Below are positions 24,995-33,734 of a DNA stretch of 37,473 nucleotides, in pieces. A program made the translations under genes and the position numbers. Under the pieces are notes generated by a model, which did not search any database, was not told where the DNA came from, and worked only from the letters and a program-made list of their open reading frames with translations. This DNA comes from Hyphomicrobiaceae bacterium UBA2767 (GTDB taxonomy: Bacteria; Pseudomonadota; Alphaproteobacteria; Rhizobiales; Methyloligellaceae), in contig DEIT01000045.1 of NCBI GenBank assembly GCA_002352635.1, forward strand, positions 8,908 to 46,380. The letters run 5' to 3'. The stretch's first letter is position 1; every line of letters starts with the position of its first letter.

Positions 24995-25120
24995 TTACGC
25001 GGCGGCGACGTCCTTGAGGAAACTGTCGACACCGATTGCGAGTGCCACAAAGAAAGTCGCGCCGAGAATGAATACAGGGAGTTTGATTGTCAGCCGCAGG
25101 TTATTCAGTTGTGCTATCAC
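24995..25120 (-). CDS. 41-codon frame resembling a chemoreceptor N-terminus
   Basis: From GTG 25120 (AGGTGGG 7 nt upstream) a 41-residue peptide reads IAQLNNLRLTIKLPVFILG and continues with a hydrophobic helix (ATFFVALAIGVDSFL) to TAA. The basic LRLTIKLP stretch followed by one helix is how many methyl-accepting chemotaxis proteins begin. Here it ends right after the helix in DVAAA. It may be a truncated chemoreceptor relic or a true one-helix small protein. Confidence 0.35.
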   Translation of the reverse strand: MIAQLNNLRLTIKLPVFILGATFFVALAIGVDSFLKDVAAA

Positions 25121-25215
25121 GGCAATACCCACCTATGGTTGCAATCGATGCCGCTTGTCAACCATGCAGGTTAATTTGGTATGAAGTCTCCAATAACGGG
25201 ATTTAGAATTTCAAT

Positions 25216-25225
25216 TGTGATCACA
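25216..25225. promoter_or_regulatory. palindrome TGTGATCACA
   Basis: A perfect 10-bp palindrome in an AT-rich spacer, about 35 bp beyond the end of the thioredoxin-like gene and 95 bp upstream of the small frame at 25120. It could be an operator for that frame. It resembles half-sites of CRP/GntR-type regulators but lacks the usual spacer. Weak evidence. Confidence 0.2.
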
Positions 25226-25260
25226 GCTAATCTCACCCATGCACAGCGATCGGCCAAAAT

Positions 25261-25806
25261 TCAACTCCACTTGATCGAGCACCCCATGCTGGGGTGTTGC
25301 TGACGCGGGCCTTCCCCCGTCTCGGCGATCTGGCGCATGGCGTTGACGAGCTCCGGCACGCGGTCCGCCGGATCGTTCATACCGGCGCTGTCCAAGCGTC
25401 CGCGATATTGCAGCTCGCCGCGCTTATTGAAACCGAAGAAATCTGGCGTACAGATCGCGCCATAGGCCTTGCCGACACTCTGATCGTCATCGACGAGGTA
25501 GGGAAACGGAAAGCCGTACTGCGCCGCGAACGTTTTCATGTTCTCCGGACTGTCGTCGGGCTTGATCCGGTAATCGTTTGACATGACGGCGAGTACGCCG
25601 ATCCCCTCATCCATCAGGAGCATGGCATCGCCGGCGAGGCGATCGGCAACCGCCTTCACGTAAGGGCAATGATTGCAGATGAACATAACCAGCAGACCCT
25701 TGTCGTTGAGATGATCCGACATGGTATGGGCTTTGCCGTCCGGGTCCTTCAGCGTGAAGTCCGGGCCCTTCCAGCCAAAATCGCAAAAGGGAGTATCGAG
25801 GAGCAT
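25261..25806 (-). CDS. thioredoxin-fold protein (AhpC/TSA-like)
   Basis: A 181-residue thioredoxin-like protein. The fold starts WKGPDFTLKDPDGKAHTMSD and has the active site MFICNHCPYV with C44-x-x-C47. It continues IGVLAVMSNDYRIKPDDSPE, YLVDDDQSVGKAYGAICTPDFFGFN and RGRLDSAGM. This is the redoxin-like family of small cytoplasmic proteins with a C-N-H-C motif and a cis-proline region (AICTPDFF), probably a thiol oxidoreductase or peroxiredoxin relative. No signal peptide is seen. It is divergent from the LysR pseudogene, which in an intact state could have been its regulator. Confidence 0.9.
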   Translation of the reverse strand: MLLDTPFCDFGWKGPDFTLKDPDGKAHTMSDHLNDKGLLVMFICNHCPYVKAVADRLAGDAMLLMDEGIGVLAVMSNDYRIKPDDSPENMKTFAAQYGFPFPYLVDDDQSVGKAYGAICTPDFFGFNKRGELQYRGRLDSAGMNDPADRVPELVNAMRQIAETGEGPRQQHPSMGCSIKWS

Positions 25807-25888
25807 GGGGTGTTGTCCTGTTTCGCTGAATGGGTACTGATACTACTTTTACTCGAGACGGATGCGGATCACAAAACACGCCGCAGGT

Positions 25889-26570
25889 CTGCTGCGGTGG
25901 GCAACGCGCGTTACTCTGTCCGATGCGGGCCGTTGGATCCACCTACTGCATTGGTGAGAGGCGTGTGGCCGGGTCCGCCTCATTCGGCCGACGCTATATC
26001 GCCCCCTACATCGCCGAATTCCTCAGAGCGTATCCGGACGTGAAGGTGCGCCTCGAACTCGCTGACGGCATCGTCGATATTGTCGAACAGGGATTTGACC
26101 TGGCGCTGCGCATCGGCACGCTGGCGTCTTCGAGCCTGGTTGCCCGCAAGCTCGCGGACAATCCACGCCTGCTCGTCGCATCACCAACCTATCTCTCGGA
26201 ATTCGGGCGTCCGCAACGCCCTGAAAATCTGGCGTCGCACAACTGCATCGTTCTGGACAGAAACCGGATGTGGAAACTGCGCGGGTCGGACGGCGAGGTC
26301 CACGAGATCCGTGTGTCTGGAAACTTCACGACCAACTATGGCGAGGCGATTACTGAAGCCGCCCTTGCCGATGCGGGCATAGCGCTGAAATCCCGGTGGG
26401 ACATCCGCGACTTGCTGGCTGAGGGTTCACTGATTCCCGTGCTTGATGATTTCATCATCGAGCCCTTGTGGAGTGTGTGGGCCGTGCGGCCACCCGGTCA
26501 AATGGTGCCAGCGCGCGTGCGCGTCTTCATCGACTTCATGGAAATGAAATTCCAGCAACTGAAGGCGTGA
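25889..26570 (+). pseudogene. LysR-family regulator with degraded N-terminus
   Basis: From about 25967 the plus frame encodes an intact LysR effector domain (AGSASFGRRYIAPYIAEFL, VDIVEQGFDLALRIGTLAS, NYGEAITEAALADAGIAL). The preceding HTH is gone. A fragment in another frame at 25901-25936 reads ATRVTLSDAGRW, clearly the conserved TLTDAGR linker of LysR proteins, and that frame then closes with TGA. So at least one frameshift plus a larger deletion separate the domains. Starts further upstream are in unrelated Cys-rich sequence. It is divergent from the thioredoxin-like gene and joined at its 3' end to a SulP relic. Confidence 0.72.
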
Positions 26571-26580
26571 ATCCTGGCGT

Positions 26581-26640
26581 GGGCGCCTGTCGCAGAAACT
26601 CGCTGACAACAAGCACATGCTTGAGGCAGTGCTGCGCTAA
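26581..26640 (+). pseudogene. 3'-end relic of a second SulP-cNMP transporter gene
   Basis: 60 bp align with 24871-24930, the very end of the intact SulP gene, with 53/60 identities including the stop. The frame reads GRLSQKLADNKHMLEAVLR. Four of the seven differences (including TAG/TAA) are silent, which points to a paralogue that evolved as a gene rather than to a fresh duplication. Everything upstream of this tail is missing, and the decayed LysR gene ends only 10 bp before it. Confidence 0.7.
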
Positions 26641-26727
26641 GCTTACCAAACCCGCAGACATGAAGTTGCACATGCGGTAACCTTTCGAACATCGTGCAAG
26701 GGTGGGCAGCCGCCAACAGAGAGAGAA

Positions 26728-27594
26728 ATGACAGAACAGAGTGAAGTCACCGTCCGCCGATTGTCAGGAAGCGTCGGCGCCGAAATCGCCGGCGTATCGG
26801 TTGCCGGCGATTTGACGAATGCCGAATTCGACGCCATCCACCGCGCCTTCAACGACCATTCGGTGCTGGTGTTCCGGGATCAGCGCCTTGAGCCCGATGA
26901 ACATGTCACGTTCAGCCGGCGGTTCGGACCTCTTGAGCAACACGTCCTCAAACAGTTCGCCCATCCTGACAATCCGGACGTGTTCCTGATTTCAAACGTC
27001 AAGGACAAGGGCAAGCCCATTGGCGCCATCCGTGCCGGACAATATTGGCATTCCGACAGTTCCTACCTGGCCAAGCCGACCATGGCGTCCACGCTGAACG
27101 CGCTGGAGGTGCCGAGCACGGGCGGCGATACCATGTTCGCCAGCATGGCCGCGGCCTATGACGAGCTTTCGGAGCCCATGAAGGCGTTCCTGTCCGGTCT
27201 CAATGCGGTGCACGACTACACCAACGCGTGGGACGTCTTCTTCTCCCGGGTTGCCGACCGGCCACCTTTGTCAGACGAAGACCGCGCCAAGGTGCCTCCG
27301 ACGGAGCAGCCGGTCGTTCGCACCCACCCGGAGACGGGGCGCAAGGCGCTGTTCGTCAATCCGGGCTTCACCCGCCACATTGTCGGCCTCACCGACAGCG
27401 AAAGCCGGGCTTTGCTGGATTTCCTGTTCGCTCACGCGCAGCAGCCCCACTTCATCTACCGGCACAACTGGGCGCCGGGCGATCTGGTGATCTGGGACAA
27501 TCGCGCCACCTGGCATCTGGCGATTGCCGATTACGACATGGACGAGCGCCGCCACTTTCACCGCACAAGCATCGCCGGCGACGCGGCATATTAG
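26728..27594 (+). CDS. TauD/TfdA-type Fe(II)/2-oxoglutarate dioxygenase
   Basis: A 288-residue member of the TauD/TfdA family. The iron triad is H108-x-D110 (QYWHSDSSY) with distal H263 (WDNRATWHLAI). R279 (HFHRTSIAGD) is placed to hold 2-oxoglutarate. The N-terminal start VTVRRLSGSVGAEIAGVSV is typical. Such enzymes hydroxylate small acids or sulfonates, often releasing a leaving group such as sulfite or a ketone. GAGAGA lies before ATG 26728. No ABC transporter is adjacent, except for a permease tail relic at 21.2 kb. The substrate is unknown; it may feed the catabolic block to the right. Confidence 0.93.
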   Translation: MTEQSEVTVRRLSGSVGAEIAGVSVAGDLTNAEFDAIHRAFNDHSVLVFRDQRLEPDEHVTFSRRFGPLEQHVLKQFAHPDNPDVFLISNVKDKGKPIGAIRAGQYWHSDSSYLAKPTMASTLNALEVPSTGGDTMFASMAAAYDELSEPMKAFLSGLNAVHDYTNAWDVFFSRVADRPPLSDEDRAKVPPTEQPVVRTHPETGRKALFVNPGFTRHIVGLTDSESRALLDFLFAHAQQPHFIYRHNWAPGDLVIWDNRATWHLAIADYDMDERRHFHRTSIAGDAAY

Positions 27595-27656
27595 CCGAAG
27601 TGCGGTGACGGAAGGTCGTGCTGCGCCAACTCTGGCAGGTCACGGCCCGTCGAGGT

Positions 27657-28460
27657 TCATGCCACAGATTGTTTCAACACCGGCGTCGTGGCGAACATCG
27701 ACATGAGAGCTGCCTCCAGAATCTCCAGATCAGAGGCGCGAGCGAGCTGATGCTCGCCATCTTTTATGATCGTCACATGCACATCGTCGCTTTGCATCGT
27801 CTCTGAGAGTTTCAGCCCCGTATCCCACGGCACGTCACGGTCCTTGCGCGCATGGATGAGCCTTACCGGACACCCGATTGGCAGCGATTTGCGGTTCAGG
27901 AGCAGGTGATGCTCTCCATCCTCGATCAGGGCGCGTGTGATAACGAAGGGCGGACCACCATGGCAGTCGGGAACAAGAACACGGCCATCTTCTGCGAGTT
28001 CTTTCCTGTGCGCATCTGAGAAAAGGCTGTCGCGAACATACGCGGTGAAGTCGGCGGCTGCGGAAATACCAACAATTGCCGCAGCAGATCCAGGCTTCTC
28101 AATTGCAAGCAGCAAAGCCAGCCAACCCCCCAAGCTTGACCCCACAAGAATGTGCGGCCCCTCGCCCGCGTGTTCGACGACCTGTGTCGCGTCAGCGAGC
28201 CAGCTGCTGATGGTGCCATCCTCGAAGCGCCCTCCTGAGCGACCGTGCCCGGAATAGTCGAACCGGATGCAGGCGCGCCCTTCCCGCCGGCAAACCGCTT
28301 CAACACGCAGCGCCTTCGCGCCATTCATGTCTGAGCGCAGACCGCCAAGGAAGATCACTCCGGGCTTGCTGCCATCAAGCCTGCTTACTGCGAGGCGTTC
28401 GCCATCTGCACGGGTCAGAAACTGCAGATTATCGGGGTCAGTTCGGGTTGTTTCTGGCAT
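27657..28460 (-). CDS. alpha/beta hydrolase, ABHD10-like
   Basis: A 267-residue cytoplasmic alpha/beta hydrolase. Elements are VIFLGGLRSDMNGAKAL (oxyanion region), FDYSGHGRSGG, DGTISSWLAD, the nucleophile elbow VGSSLGGW (S109), the acid loop RKDRDVPWDTGLKL and the histidine in IKDGEHQLAR. The GLRSDMxGxKA and YSGHGxSGG motifs are typical of the ABHD10/acyl-protein thioesterase-like esterases. It diverges from the UbiX-like gene (75 bp between starts). It could hydrolyse an ester or thioester in the same pathway (inference). Confidence 0.88.
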   Translation of the reverse strand: MPETTRTDPDNLQFLTRADGERLAVSRLDGSKPGVIFLGGLRSDMNGAKALRVEAVCRREGRACIRFDYSGHGRSGGRFEDGTISSWLADATQVVEHAGEGPHILVGSSLGGWLALLLAIEKPGSAAAIVGISAAADFTAYVRDSLFSDAHRKELAEDGRVLVPDCHGGPPFVITRALIEDGEHHLLLNRKSLPIGCPVRLIHARKDRDVPWDTGLKLSETMQSDDVHVTIIKDGEHQLARASDLEILEAALMSMFATTPVLKQSVA

Positions 28461-28535
28461 GGCACAGGATATTTACATGAGGCCTTGATCGGGGAATCTT
28501 ACCTATTTTCCCGTAGTTTGCTATCTTTGACTGGC

Positions 28536-29141
28536 ATGAAAACACCACAGCGTCTCATTGTTGGGATCAGCGGCGCCTCTGGCGTCATCCTTGGCATGCG
28601 CATGCTTGAGGTGCTCAGGCCGCTCGATGTCGAGGTGCATCTTGTAATGAGCAAGGCGGCCGAGCTTACGCTCGCATACGAGACCGATTTTACACGCGAC
28701 CAGGTGCGCGAGCTTGCCGACGTCGCCCATCCCGTCAATGATATTGGCGCCGCCCTTTCCAGCGGATCGTTCCGCACACTCGGCATGATCATCATTCCCT
28801 GTTCCATCCGAACCATGTCGGAGCTTGCGGCGGGTGTTACATCCACGCTTCTGACACGCGCTGCCGATGTTGTCCTGAAAGAACGCCGCCGCCTCGTCCT
28901 TGTGGTACGGGAAACCCCTCTGCACGCCCTTCACTTGCAGAATATGGCGCGGTTGGCGGAGGCTGGCGCCATCATCGCCCCGCCAGTGCCGGGCTTCTAC
29001 AGCAAACCGCAAACGGTCCAGGACATGATCGACCATACGGTTGGGCGCACCCTTGATCTGTTCGACATAGATGCCGGACTGGTTAAGCGCTGGGGCGAAA
29101 GTTCAGGCCCCAAAAGAGGCCGCAAGAAACCATCTGCATAA
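28536..29141 (+). CDS. ubiX: UbiX-family flavin prenyltransferase
   Basis: A 201-residue UbiX/PAD1-like flavoprotein. The FMN-binding start is RLIVGISGASGVILGMRML. It continues with VHLVMSKAAELTLAYET, the active-site stretch FRTLGMIIIPCSIRTMSELA, VVLKERRRLVLVVRETPLH and APPVPGFYSKPQT. UbiX transfers a dimethylallyl group to reduced FMN, making the prenylated FMN cofactor needed by UbiD-type decarboxylases. ATG 28536 gives the usual N-terminus; no clear ribosome-binding site is present. A UbiD-family gene lies 4.6 kb to the right, so this enzyme probably supplies its cofactor. A local copy dedicated to the catabolic operon is likely, separate from ubiquinone synthesis. Confidence 0.93.
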   Translation: MKTPQRLIVGISGASGVILGMRMLEVLRPLDVEVHLVMSKAAELTLAYETDFTRDQVRELADVAHPVNDIGAALSSGSFRTLGMIIIPCSIRTMSELAAGVTSTLLTRAADVVLKERRRLVLVVRETPLHALHLQNMARLAEAGAIIAPPVPGFYSKPQTVQDMIDHTVGRTLDLFDIDAGLVKRWGESSGPKRGRKKPSA

Positions 29142-29145
29142 GGCG

Positions 29146-29162
29146 GGTCCGACTAGCGGACC
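29146..29162. terminator. hairpin between convergent genes
   Basis: GGTCCG (29146-29151) and CGGACC (29157-29162) form a 6-bp stem with a 5-nt loop. It stands between the UbiX-like gene stop and the amidohydrolase stop and could end both transcripts. No U-tract. Confidence 0.45.
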
Positions 29163-29178
29163 GGAGCATCAACCGCGG

Positions 29179-30666
29179 CTATTCACCCATTGGATAACAC
29201 CAGGGGCACGCCTCTTCCGCGGTCCGGCTGAGCGGGTCCCACTCTGGCAGGCTCTCCCAGACCATTTCACCGGCTGCCTGCGCGTCGGCCATCAGCTTCG
29301 GAATATCGACATCGGGAATGATGCCGTTCTCCATGCACACCTTGCCGTCAACGATTACGGTGTCCACGTCGTCGCCAACGCCGCAATCAATCAGACTTTT
29401 TACCGGATCGCGCACCGGCCCATAGCGCAGCGAGTTCCGGCCGGAAAAGTCGATGATGATGATATCTGCGAGCGCGCCTGGTGCCAGCATGCCGAGATCA
29501 TCTCGGCCCACTGAACGCGCGCCGCCGAGCGTTGCAGCTTCGAATATCTCTCCCGCGGTCGCGGCAAAATAGGTATCGCTCATGATCTTGCCCATATAGG
29601 ACGCGGTGCGCATGTTCATGATCATGTCACGTGGATAGGTATCGCTGCCGATTGACATGTTGACGCCAGCCTCCTGGTATTTCTTCCAGTTGTTCAGGGA
29701 GCGCGCCCTGCGGGCAATATTGATAGGGCAATGGGAGACCGATGCACCAGCATCGCCCATCAGTTTCAAATCCCGCTTGATGGCGTAGTTGAGGTTGGGG
29801 TTGTCGGAAATGAAATTGCCGTGTCCGATGTTAAGCGTCGGGCGCAGCATCCCGATCTCATCGAGCAGCTCGACCGGTGTCATCATGTGTTCCTGCACCA
29901 CGTCGTGAAATTCGATGACCGAATAGGCGGCATGGGTAGCCATTGGCAGACCGGTGTCATCGGCGATCTTGGTCGTGCGTTCGAGCAATTCACGGCTGCT
30001 GGTTTCAACTTCCCGTGGCACGAGAATGCCGCGCACACGCCCATCTGCCGCGCCGTTATACTTCTCGATGAACCCCATTGCGACTTCGAGGCCGTCGAGG
30101 CCCATCTGATCGTTGCGTACTCTTTTCAGGCGGCCCTTTTCATCGCCCACCCAACGGCCGCAATCATATCCCGGACCAAGATAGGCACGCGTTCCGAGCC
30201 GTGTGACTTCGGCCAACAGGGCTTCCTGAACCGAGAGTTGGCTGCCGAACTCGATAAACGTGGTCACGCCGTTGCGAAGCTGTTCGGCAACGGTAAAGGT
30301 TGCATTGAGGGCGAGGGCTGCGTCCGCGCCGGCCTTGCCATGCTTGAGATAGCGTGGATCGCCCTTGACCGTTTTGCCCTCCTTGGGAACGCTGATCTCC
30401 AGGAAAGGCTGGCCGTAATACATCGGCCGTCCGGTGTCGGTGATCAGACGATGAGACGCGCGGTGGCCGGAATGCACATGCGTGTCGACAAAGCCAGGGC
30501 ACACCAGCTTGCCCTTGGCGTCGATGACATGGTCAACGTCACCGTCGAAATCTAGCCCGAGATGCACGATCTTGTTGTCTTCATAGACAAGCACACCATC
30601 GCGAAGAAGGCGGTGCTCCCCCTTCTCATGTCCCACGATCCAGGTTGCTTCGATCTTTGTGCGCAT
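29179..30666 (-). CDS. amidohydrolase-superfamily deaminase/hydrolase
   Basis: A 495-residue metal-dependent amidohydrolase of the cytosine deaminase/chlorohydrolase type. An N-terminal beta-sandwich part is followed by the metal site GFVDTHVHSGHRASH (H63-x-H65), NGVTTFIEFGS, PMATHAAYSVIEFH, NIGHGNFISDN, SHCPINIARRARSLN and the metal aspartate in SIGSDTYPRD. It hydrolyses a C-N bond in a cyclic or amino-heteroaromatic substrate. GGAG lies 8 nt before ATG 30666. It is the last gene of the ubiD-TRAP operon (34 bp after the permease). The product presumably feeds, or comes from, the UbiD-type reaction (inference). Confidence 0.9.
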   Translation of the reverse strand: MRTKIEATWIVGHEKGEHRLLRDGVLVYEDNKIVHLGLDFDGDVDHVIDAKGKLVCPGFVDTHVHSGHRASHRLITDTGRPMYYGQPFLEISVPKEGKTVKGDPRYLKHGKAGADAALALNATFTVAEQLRNGVTTFIEFGSQLSVQEALLAEVTRLGTRAYLGPGYDCGRWVGDEKGRLKRVRNDQMGLDGLEVAMGFIEKYNGAADGRVRGILVPREVETSSRELLERTTKIADDTGLPMATHAAYSVIEFHDVVQEHMMTPVELLDEIGMLRPTLNIGHGNFISDNPNLNYAIKRDLKLMGDAGASVSHCPINIARRARSLNNWKKYQEAGVNMSIGSDTYPRDMIMNMRTASYMGKIMSDTYFAATAGEIFEAATLGGARSVGRDDLGMLAPGALADIIIIDFSGRNSLRYGPVRDPVKSLIDCGVGDDVDTVIVDGKVCMENGIIPDVDIPKLMADAQAAGEMVWESLPEWDPLSRTAEEACPWCYPMGE

Positions 30667-30700
30667 TATTTCATTCTCCAATCACAAGTCTCATTCCTGA

Positions 30701-32605
30701 TCATTTGCGTGTTGCCGCGGCGCTCTTGACCGGCTCCATCTTGCGCCGCCAGAGCTGGAATCCAAGAACCAGCGCCATTCCGCCAATCCCCATCAAGTCG
30801 GTCATCAAGTCCGGCGCGATCAGAAGGGGGCTGGCGGCGAACATGACAATCCGTACCGGCATTGACATCGCCCCGAATGCATAGCCGCCAAACGCAGACG
30901 CCAGACCGATCACGCCAATCAATGCCGGCACGACGACGCCCGCGACCTCGATCCAACTTCCCTGCAGCAGCATGGCTGGATTAATCGTGAAGGCGTAGGG
31001 GATGAGAAATCCGGGCAGCGCCAGCAGAAAGGCGCTCATGCCGGTTTGCCACAAATTGGCGCCGCTGATGCCGGCTGCCGCATAAGCCGACAGCGCCACA
31101 GGTGGTGTAACCATCGAGAGAATGCTGAAGTAGAGAATGAAGAGATGCGCGGGCAAGGCGGGAATTCCAAGTTCCTGAAGCGCCGGGGCGACGAGGATCG
31201 CGGATACCAGATAGGCCGCCGCCGTCGGCATTCCCATTCCCAGAATAATGGTCAGGATCATGGCCCCGACAAGCGAGATCGTCAGCGATCCGTCTGCCAG
31301 ATCGAGCAGCCAGCGTTGCAGCTTGAGCGCCATTCCTGTCTGCACCAGAGTGCCGACGATGATACCGGCAACGGCTGAGGGCACCGCGACCTCGCAGGCG
31401 GCCTTGGCTCCGTTGAGAACCGCCTGAACCAGATCCCCCTGCGCCATGCGCGTTGCCTTGCGCAGCATTGCCAGCGCGACAATCAAGATTGTGGTGTAGG
31501 CACCAACCGTCATCAGCGAATAGCGCGAAATCAGCAGGAAGATCATGGCAGCGAGCGGCAACAGCAGATGCCAGCGTTCGCGCAACCCCTCAAGATGCTC
31601 GGCAATGGAAACGCCCGCCTGCGGCTTCAGCCCGTGACGCAGGCTGTAGAAGTGCACAACCGCATAGAGGGAGATGTAATAGAGCAGTGCGGGTGTAATC
31701 GCGGCGATCACGACATCGGGGTAATCGACACCGACAATGTCGGCAAGAATGAACGCGGCCGCACCCATGATTGGCGGCGCAAGCTGCCCGCCGGTTGACG
31801 CGGTTGCCTCGATGGCGCCGGCAACCGTTGCCTTGAAACCCGACCGTTTCATCAGCGGGATCGTCATCAGGCCGCTCAACAGCACATTCGCAACAGCACT
31901 GCCGGAAACAGTTCCAAACAGACCCGACGCGACGATGGCAGCCTTGCCCGCCCCTCCCCAGGCCCGCGCGGTCACGCCATAGGCGATATCGACGAACAGC
32001 TTGCCCGCACCGGAGCGCTCCAGAAACGCCCCCACGACAACGAAATAGAACACCATGTGCGCCGAAGCGGAGATCGGCGTTCCGAATATGCCCGATGTGG
32101 AGAGCACCTGCAGATCGATAAACCGGTCCAACGTCATGCCGCGATGTCCCATGGCGCCGGGAATATAGGGACCGGCAAAGACGTAGAGGATGAAGACGAC
32201 AGTAACGATGGACAGGACGAGGCCGGCAACGCGGCGACAGCCCTCGAGCAAAAGGACGATCAGCAGAACGCCGAAGACGACATCGAGAGGAAAGACGTCA
32301 TCGACACCCTCGATGCGTTCCGCGACACGCTGGCCATTGGCTGCGAAATATGCAGCACAGGCGAGTGCAGCCAGCGCCAGCGCCACGTCGTAAAGCGGGA
32401 CAGGGTCTTCCGGCCCGCGCCGGCCGTGCCACGAAATAAGCAGGTATGCGATCGCCAGTGTTGCGCCGACATGCACACCCAGAAACACGATTTCATACTC
32501 GAAACCGCCCGTGAAGAGCGGCATAAATTCCACGGTTGTCAGCACAAGAGCGATGCCAAGGAACAGCATCCGCGCCGCACTGGCGGAAATCTCCGGGACT
32601 TTCAT
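30701..32605 (-). CDS. fused TRAP transporter permease (DctQM type)
   Basis: A 634-residue integral membrane protein. Residues about 1-140 carry four helices that match the small DctQ-like subunit. Residues about 150-620 carry the large DctM permease with its typical segments (GTVSGSAVANVLLSGLMTIP, GGQLAPPIMGAAAFILAD, GMGMPTAAAYLVSAILVAPA). Single-chain 4TM/12TM permeases of this kind pair with TAXI-type binding proteins, and such a gene lies 29 bp upstream. It uses an ion gradient to import a small organic acid. It starts at ATG 32605, and its stop is 34 bp before the amidohydrolase start. Confidence 0.95.
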   Translation of the reverse strand: MKVPEISASAARMLFLGIALVLTTVEFMPLFTGGFEYEIVFLGVHVGATLAIAYLLISWHGRRGPEDPVPLYDVALALAALACAAYFAANGQRVAERIEGVDDVFPLDVVFGVLLIVLLLEGCRRVAGLVLSIVTVVFILYVFAGPYIPGAMGHRGMTLDRFIDLQVLSTSGIFGTPISASAHMVFYFVVVGAFLERSGAGKLFVDIAYGVTARAWGGAGKAAIVASGLFGTVSGSAVANVLLSGLMTIPLMKRSGFKATVAGAIEATASTGGQLAPPIMGAAAFILADIVGVDYPDVVIAAITPALLYYISLYAVVHFYSLRHGLKPQAGVSIAEHLEGLRERWHLLLPLAAMIFLLISRYSLMTVGAYTTILIVALAMLRKATRMAQGDLVQAVLNGAKAACEVAVPSAVAGIIVGTLVQTGMALKLQRWLLDLADGSLTISLVGAMILTIILGMGMPTAAAYLVSAILVAPALQELGIPALPAHLFILYFSILSMVTPPVALSAYAAAGISGANLWQTGMSAFLLALPGFLIPYAFTINPAMLLQGSWIEVAGVVVPALIGVIGLASAFGGYAFGAMSMPVRIVMFAASPLLIAPDLMTDLMGIGGMALVLGFQLWRRKMEPVKSAAATRK

Positions 32606-32634
32606 GCCGCTCTATCTTGTCACGGTCTGTCCGC

Positions 32635-33624
32635 CTATAGCAGGCCGGCCTCCTTCAATGCTTTTTCGGCACCGGGATGGCGTGGGCAATTGCCGATGAA
32701 GCCGGGTTTGGCGGCTTCTTTCAGGTTCAGGCTGGAAAGCCCGGCATGGACCTTCTTGACCTTCTCGACATTTGCAATCAGCGCCTTGGTGAAATCATAG
32801 ACGATGTCATCGGGGACGCCTTTTCTTGTCATGATGTTCGAGGACGCCTGAACGGTTTTCACAGGCGCTGTCTGGCCCTTGAATGTATTGGCGGGAATGG
32901 TCGCGGGGACCCAGCCATGTTTTTTGGCCATTGCGGCGATCACATCATCCGGCAGGCCCACGAGGATCATGTCGGTCGTCGTCGTGAGCTGTGTGGCTAC
33001 GGGATGACCCCGCGTCACAACATGCGCCCAACCATCGGCACTGCCGTCGGCAATTGCCGAACCGGTCGCCTTGCGTGCCATTGCTTTGACGCTGCCACCC
33101 TTGCCGGCGACGGCATCCTTGGAGCTGCCCATGAGCGCCAGCACCTGGCGCACACCGGTTTCGCCCGTTCCGCCGACCTTGGTCGTCAGCAGTTTGACGC
33201 CTTTTTTGTCGCCGGCAATTTCCTTCCAGCTCTTCACACCGGACGCTTTGGTCATGAAGGCTGAAAAATAATAACTGTCCAGGCCACCGATGATGCCCCG
33301 AACATTATCGAGTTTCTTGTCAAACGAACCAAACCCGCCGCAGGCTTCGGCCGCCGGCATCTGGAAACTGATGGCCAGTTCCGCTTCGCCCTTTTGCAGG
33401 AGCTTCATGTTGCCAACACCACCGGCAATCGGAAGAACATCAATTGATGATCCCTTTGGAAGTGCGCCCACGGTAATATCGGCTATGCCAGCTCCGTAGT
33501 TGTACCAGGCGGACCCGACGCCAACGGTTGCAAACCGCAGCTTGGCCGGATCGGCGGCATTCGCCTGTATTCCGGCGACGAAAGTCATCGCCACTGCGAG
33601 CCCTATCGTCTTGATGTGTTTCAT
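32635..33624 (-). CDS. TAXI-family TRAP solute-binding protein
   Basis: A 329-residue periplasmic protein. It has a signal peptide (MKHIKTIGLAVAMTFVAG, cleavage near ANA|ADP) and a TAXI-type body (LRFATVGVGSAWYNYGAGIA, LQKGEAELAISFQMPAAEA, VRGIIGGLDSYYFSAFM). TAXI proteins bind substrates such as amino-acid-like or organic acids and deliver them to a fused TRAP permease. GGAGG lies 6 nt before ATG 33624. The gene sits between ubiD-like and permease genes, so it defines the transport part of the operon. The ligand cannot be deduced from the sequence. Confidence 0.94.
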   Translation of the reverse strand: MKHIKTIGLAVAMTFVAGIQANAADPAKLRFATVGVGSAWYNYGAGIADITVGALPKGSSIDVLPIAGGVGNMKLLQKGEAELAISFQMPAAEACGGFGSFDKKLDNVRGIIGGLDSYYFSAFMTKASGVKSWKEIAGDKKGVKLLTTKVGGTGETGVRQVLALMGSSKDAVAGKGGSVKAMARKATGSAIADGSADGWAHVVTRGHPVATQLTTTTDMILVGLPDDVIAAMAKKHGWVPATIPANTFKGQTAPVKTVQASSNIMTRKGVPDDIVYDFTKALIANVEKVKKVHAGLSSLNLKEAAKPGFIGNCPRHPGAEKALKEAGLL

Positions 33625-33734
33625 GTACTTCCTCCCTGTTTGGCCCGGTGCCCACAACTGTCCAGTCCTGGGATCATCGGGCAACTACCGGGCCGCGCCA
33701 TCTGTACGGCTTGTCTTTGGCGCGGGCCCTTCCA

